Shown here one piece after another: positions 39,152 through 40,388 of a DNA stretch of 40,388 nucleotides. The first letter of the stretch is position 1. Each line of letters opens with the position of its first letter. The position numbers were made by a program, and so were the translations under genes. Below the pieces are notes generated by a model. It had not been told where the DNA came from and ran no database searches. It worked only from the letters and a program-made list of their open reading frames with translations. Source of the DNA: Colwelliaceae bacterium (GTDB lineage Bacteria > Pseudomonadota > Gammaproteobacteria > Enterobacterales > Alteromonadaceae); contig JAGSHH010000006.1 of assembly GCA_023954655.1 (NCBI GenBank), forward strand, positions 1 to 40,388. Direction: 5' to 3'.

Positions 39152-39862
39152 TTATTCTGCTAATTCTTTTAATACGTCATCTTTTAAATCAGACCATAAT
39201 TTTCCTGACTCAATACCATATTTACGCACGGTATACACAGATTCATCATGCTTACCTTCACTAGCAAGTTCAATTAATTTTTGATAATAAACTCTAGAAA
39301 TTTCACGTCCCTTTGGGTGAGCAAAATATAAACTCCCTAAACGTGAATAAAGACCTCTAAAGCCATTCAATATAAGTAAATATATTGAATTCCCTGAAGC
39401 AACTACTAATTCTTTATTGATTCGATAATCAAATTCAGCAAATGCCTCACCAGAATCTTCAATTGTTTCGTACTCTTTAAGTAATTCTATTGCTTTTTCA
39501 GGATTATTTTTAATTGCGCCACGGACATAAATAGCACTTATATTCGTTCGGGCAGACATTAAATTATCAACTAAATCGGGAATGCCATCTTGGTCAAGCT
39601 GAGCTAAGGTTTCTAAAATATTTAAGCTAGAAGTTTCCCAAAAGTTATTTACTTTAGTAGGTTTGCCATGTTTTATCGTTAACCAACCATCACGCGCTAG
39701 CCTTTGAAGTACCTCACGTAGCGTTGTTCTAGTAACACCAATAAGCTCCGACAATTCTCTTTCAGCTGGAAGAATTGATCCGGGAGGAAATCCACCATTC
39801 CAGATAGATTCAACAATATATTGCTCTGCAAATCCTGCCGGACTGTGTGCTTTAATAACCAT
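39152..39862 (-). CDS. fadR: Fatty acid metabolism transcriptional regulator FadR (GntR family)
   Basis: 236-aa [53 protein letters not shown]; divergent from nhaB as in E. coli. Confidence 0.94.
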   Translation of the reverse strand: MVIKAHSPAGFAEQYIVESIWNGGFPPGSILPAERELSELIGVTRTTLREVLQRLARDGWLTIKHGKPTKVNNFWETSSLNILETLAQLDQDGIPDLVDNLMSARTNISAIYVRGAIKNNPEKAIELLKEYETIEDSGEAFAEFDYRINKELVVASGNSIYLLILNGFRGLYSRLGSLYFAHPKGREISRVYYQKLIELASEGKHDESVYTVRKYGIESGKLWSDLKDDVLKELAE

Positions 39863-39894
39863 GAGTCTCCACGCAACTTTATATAATTAATTGA

Positions 39895-39911
39895 AACTGA
39901 TTGTACCAGAA
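39895..39911. promoter_or_regulatory. Candidate FadR-type operator in the fadR/nhaB divergent region
   Basis: AACTGATTGTACCAGAA partly matches AACTGGTCnGACCAGTT. Confidence 0.3.
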
Positions 39912-40071
39912 GATTTTTTTGGTACAAGAAAGTTATAAGAAAGTTGCAGTGATTCTAATTTACAAGCTATAGATTAATGCTTAAACTACTGGAAGTTTTT
40001 TAATATTTTATAATAACTACAAATAATTAACACCTTGTGAATATTTGTAATAACTAATTAAAAGGTTCATT

Positions 40072-40388
40072 ATGCAACAATCTTCTACGAGTGCTTTTTA
40101 TAAGAACTTTCTTGGTAACTCACCTGAGTGGTATAAATTAGCTATCGTTGCTTTTTTAGTTATCAACCCAATCCTCTTTTTCTTTATTAATCCTTATGTT
40201 GCTGGCTGGGCATTAGTTATAGAGTTTATTTTCACTCTAGCTATGGCATTAAAGTGCTACCCCTTACAACCAGGAGGATTATTAGCCATAGAAGCAGTGG
40301 CCATGGGCATGACTACACCTAGTCAGGTGATGCATGAAATGGTCCTTAATTTTGAAGTAATATTACTATTGATTTTTATGGTAGCTGG
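40072..40388 (+). CDS. nhaB: Na+/H+ antiporter NhaB, N-terminal part (truncated by window end)
   Basis: Open frame from ATG 40072 ([33 protein letters not shown]...) to the window edge; divergent from fadR. Confidence 0.88.
   Translation, partial: MQQSSTSAFYKNFLGNSPEWYKLAIVAFLVINPILFFFINPYVAGWALVIEFIFTLAMALKCYPLQPGGLLAIEAVAMGMTTPSQVMHEMVLNFEVILLLIFMVA

Noticed and set aside
39697-39927. 76-aa minus-strand ORF
   Set aside because: Different frame overlapping the well-supported fadR start.

Overview
The window looks like a chromosomal segment of an AT-rich marine gammaproteobacterium (Alteromonadales/Colwelliaceae-like, judged from gene content and order). It is mostly core or housekeeping genes: alaA, yfbR, deoA, cdd, glnK-amtB, an ABC-F ATPase, rlmJ, a DEAD-box helicase, a peroxiredoxin, grxD, sodB, prkA-yeaH-spoVR, fadR and nhaB. 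I saw no rRNA, tRNA, CRISPR, transposase or phage genes. The most interesting part is ~3.4-12.3 kb: thymidine phosphorylase and cytidine deaminase, a large TonB-dependent receptor, and a tight three-gene unit of RutR-like TetR regulator, secreted EEP-family nuclease/phosphatase and lipoprotein alkaline phosphatase. Two near-palindromes resembling the RutR operator (TTGACCAnnTGGTCAA) lie upstream of cdd-deoA and in the receptor/TetR intergenic region. This suggests a coordinated extracellular DNA/nucleotide scavenging regulon, which is a hypothesis. Other structure of note: a long composite hairpin in the predicted prkA leader, starting close to the inferred transcription start; a 51-bp tandem intergenic repeat with a hairpin-preserving substitution; a sigma54/NtrC-like region upstream of glnK; a fadR-side terminator hairpin overlapping the spoVR stop codon; and a shared TATAATCGCGCGC promoter motif upstream of two unrelated genes. 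All calls come from reading the sequence and the ORF track; no searches were run.
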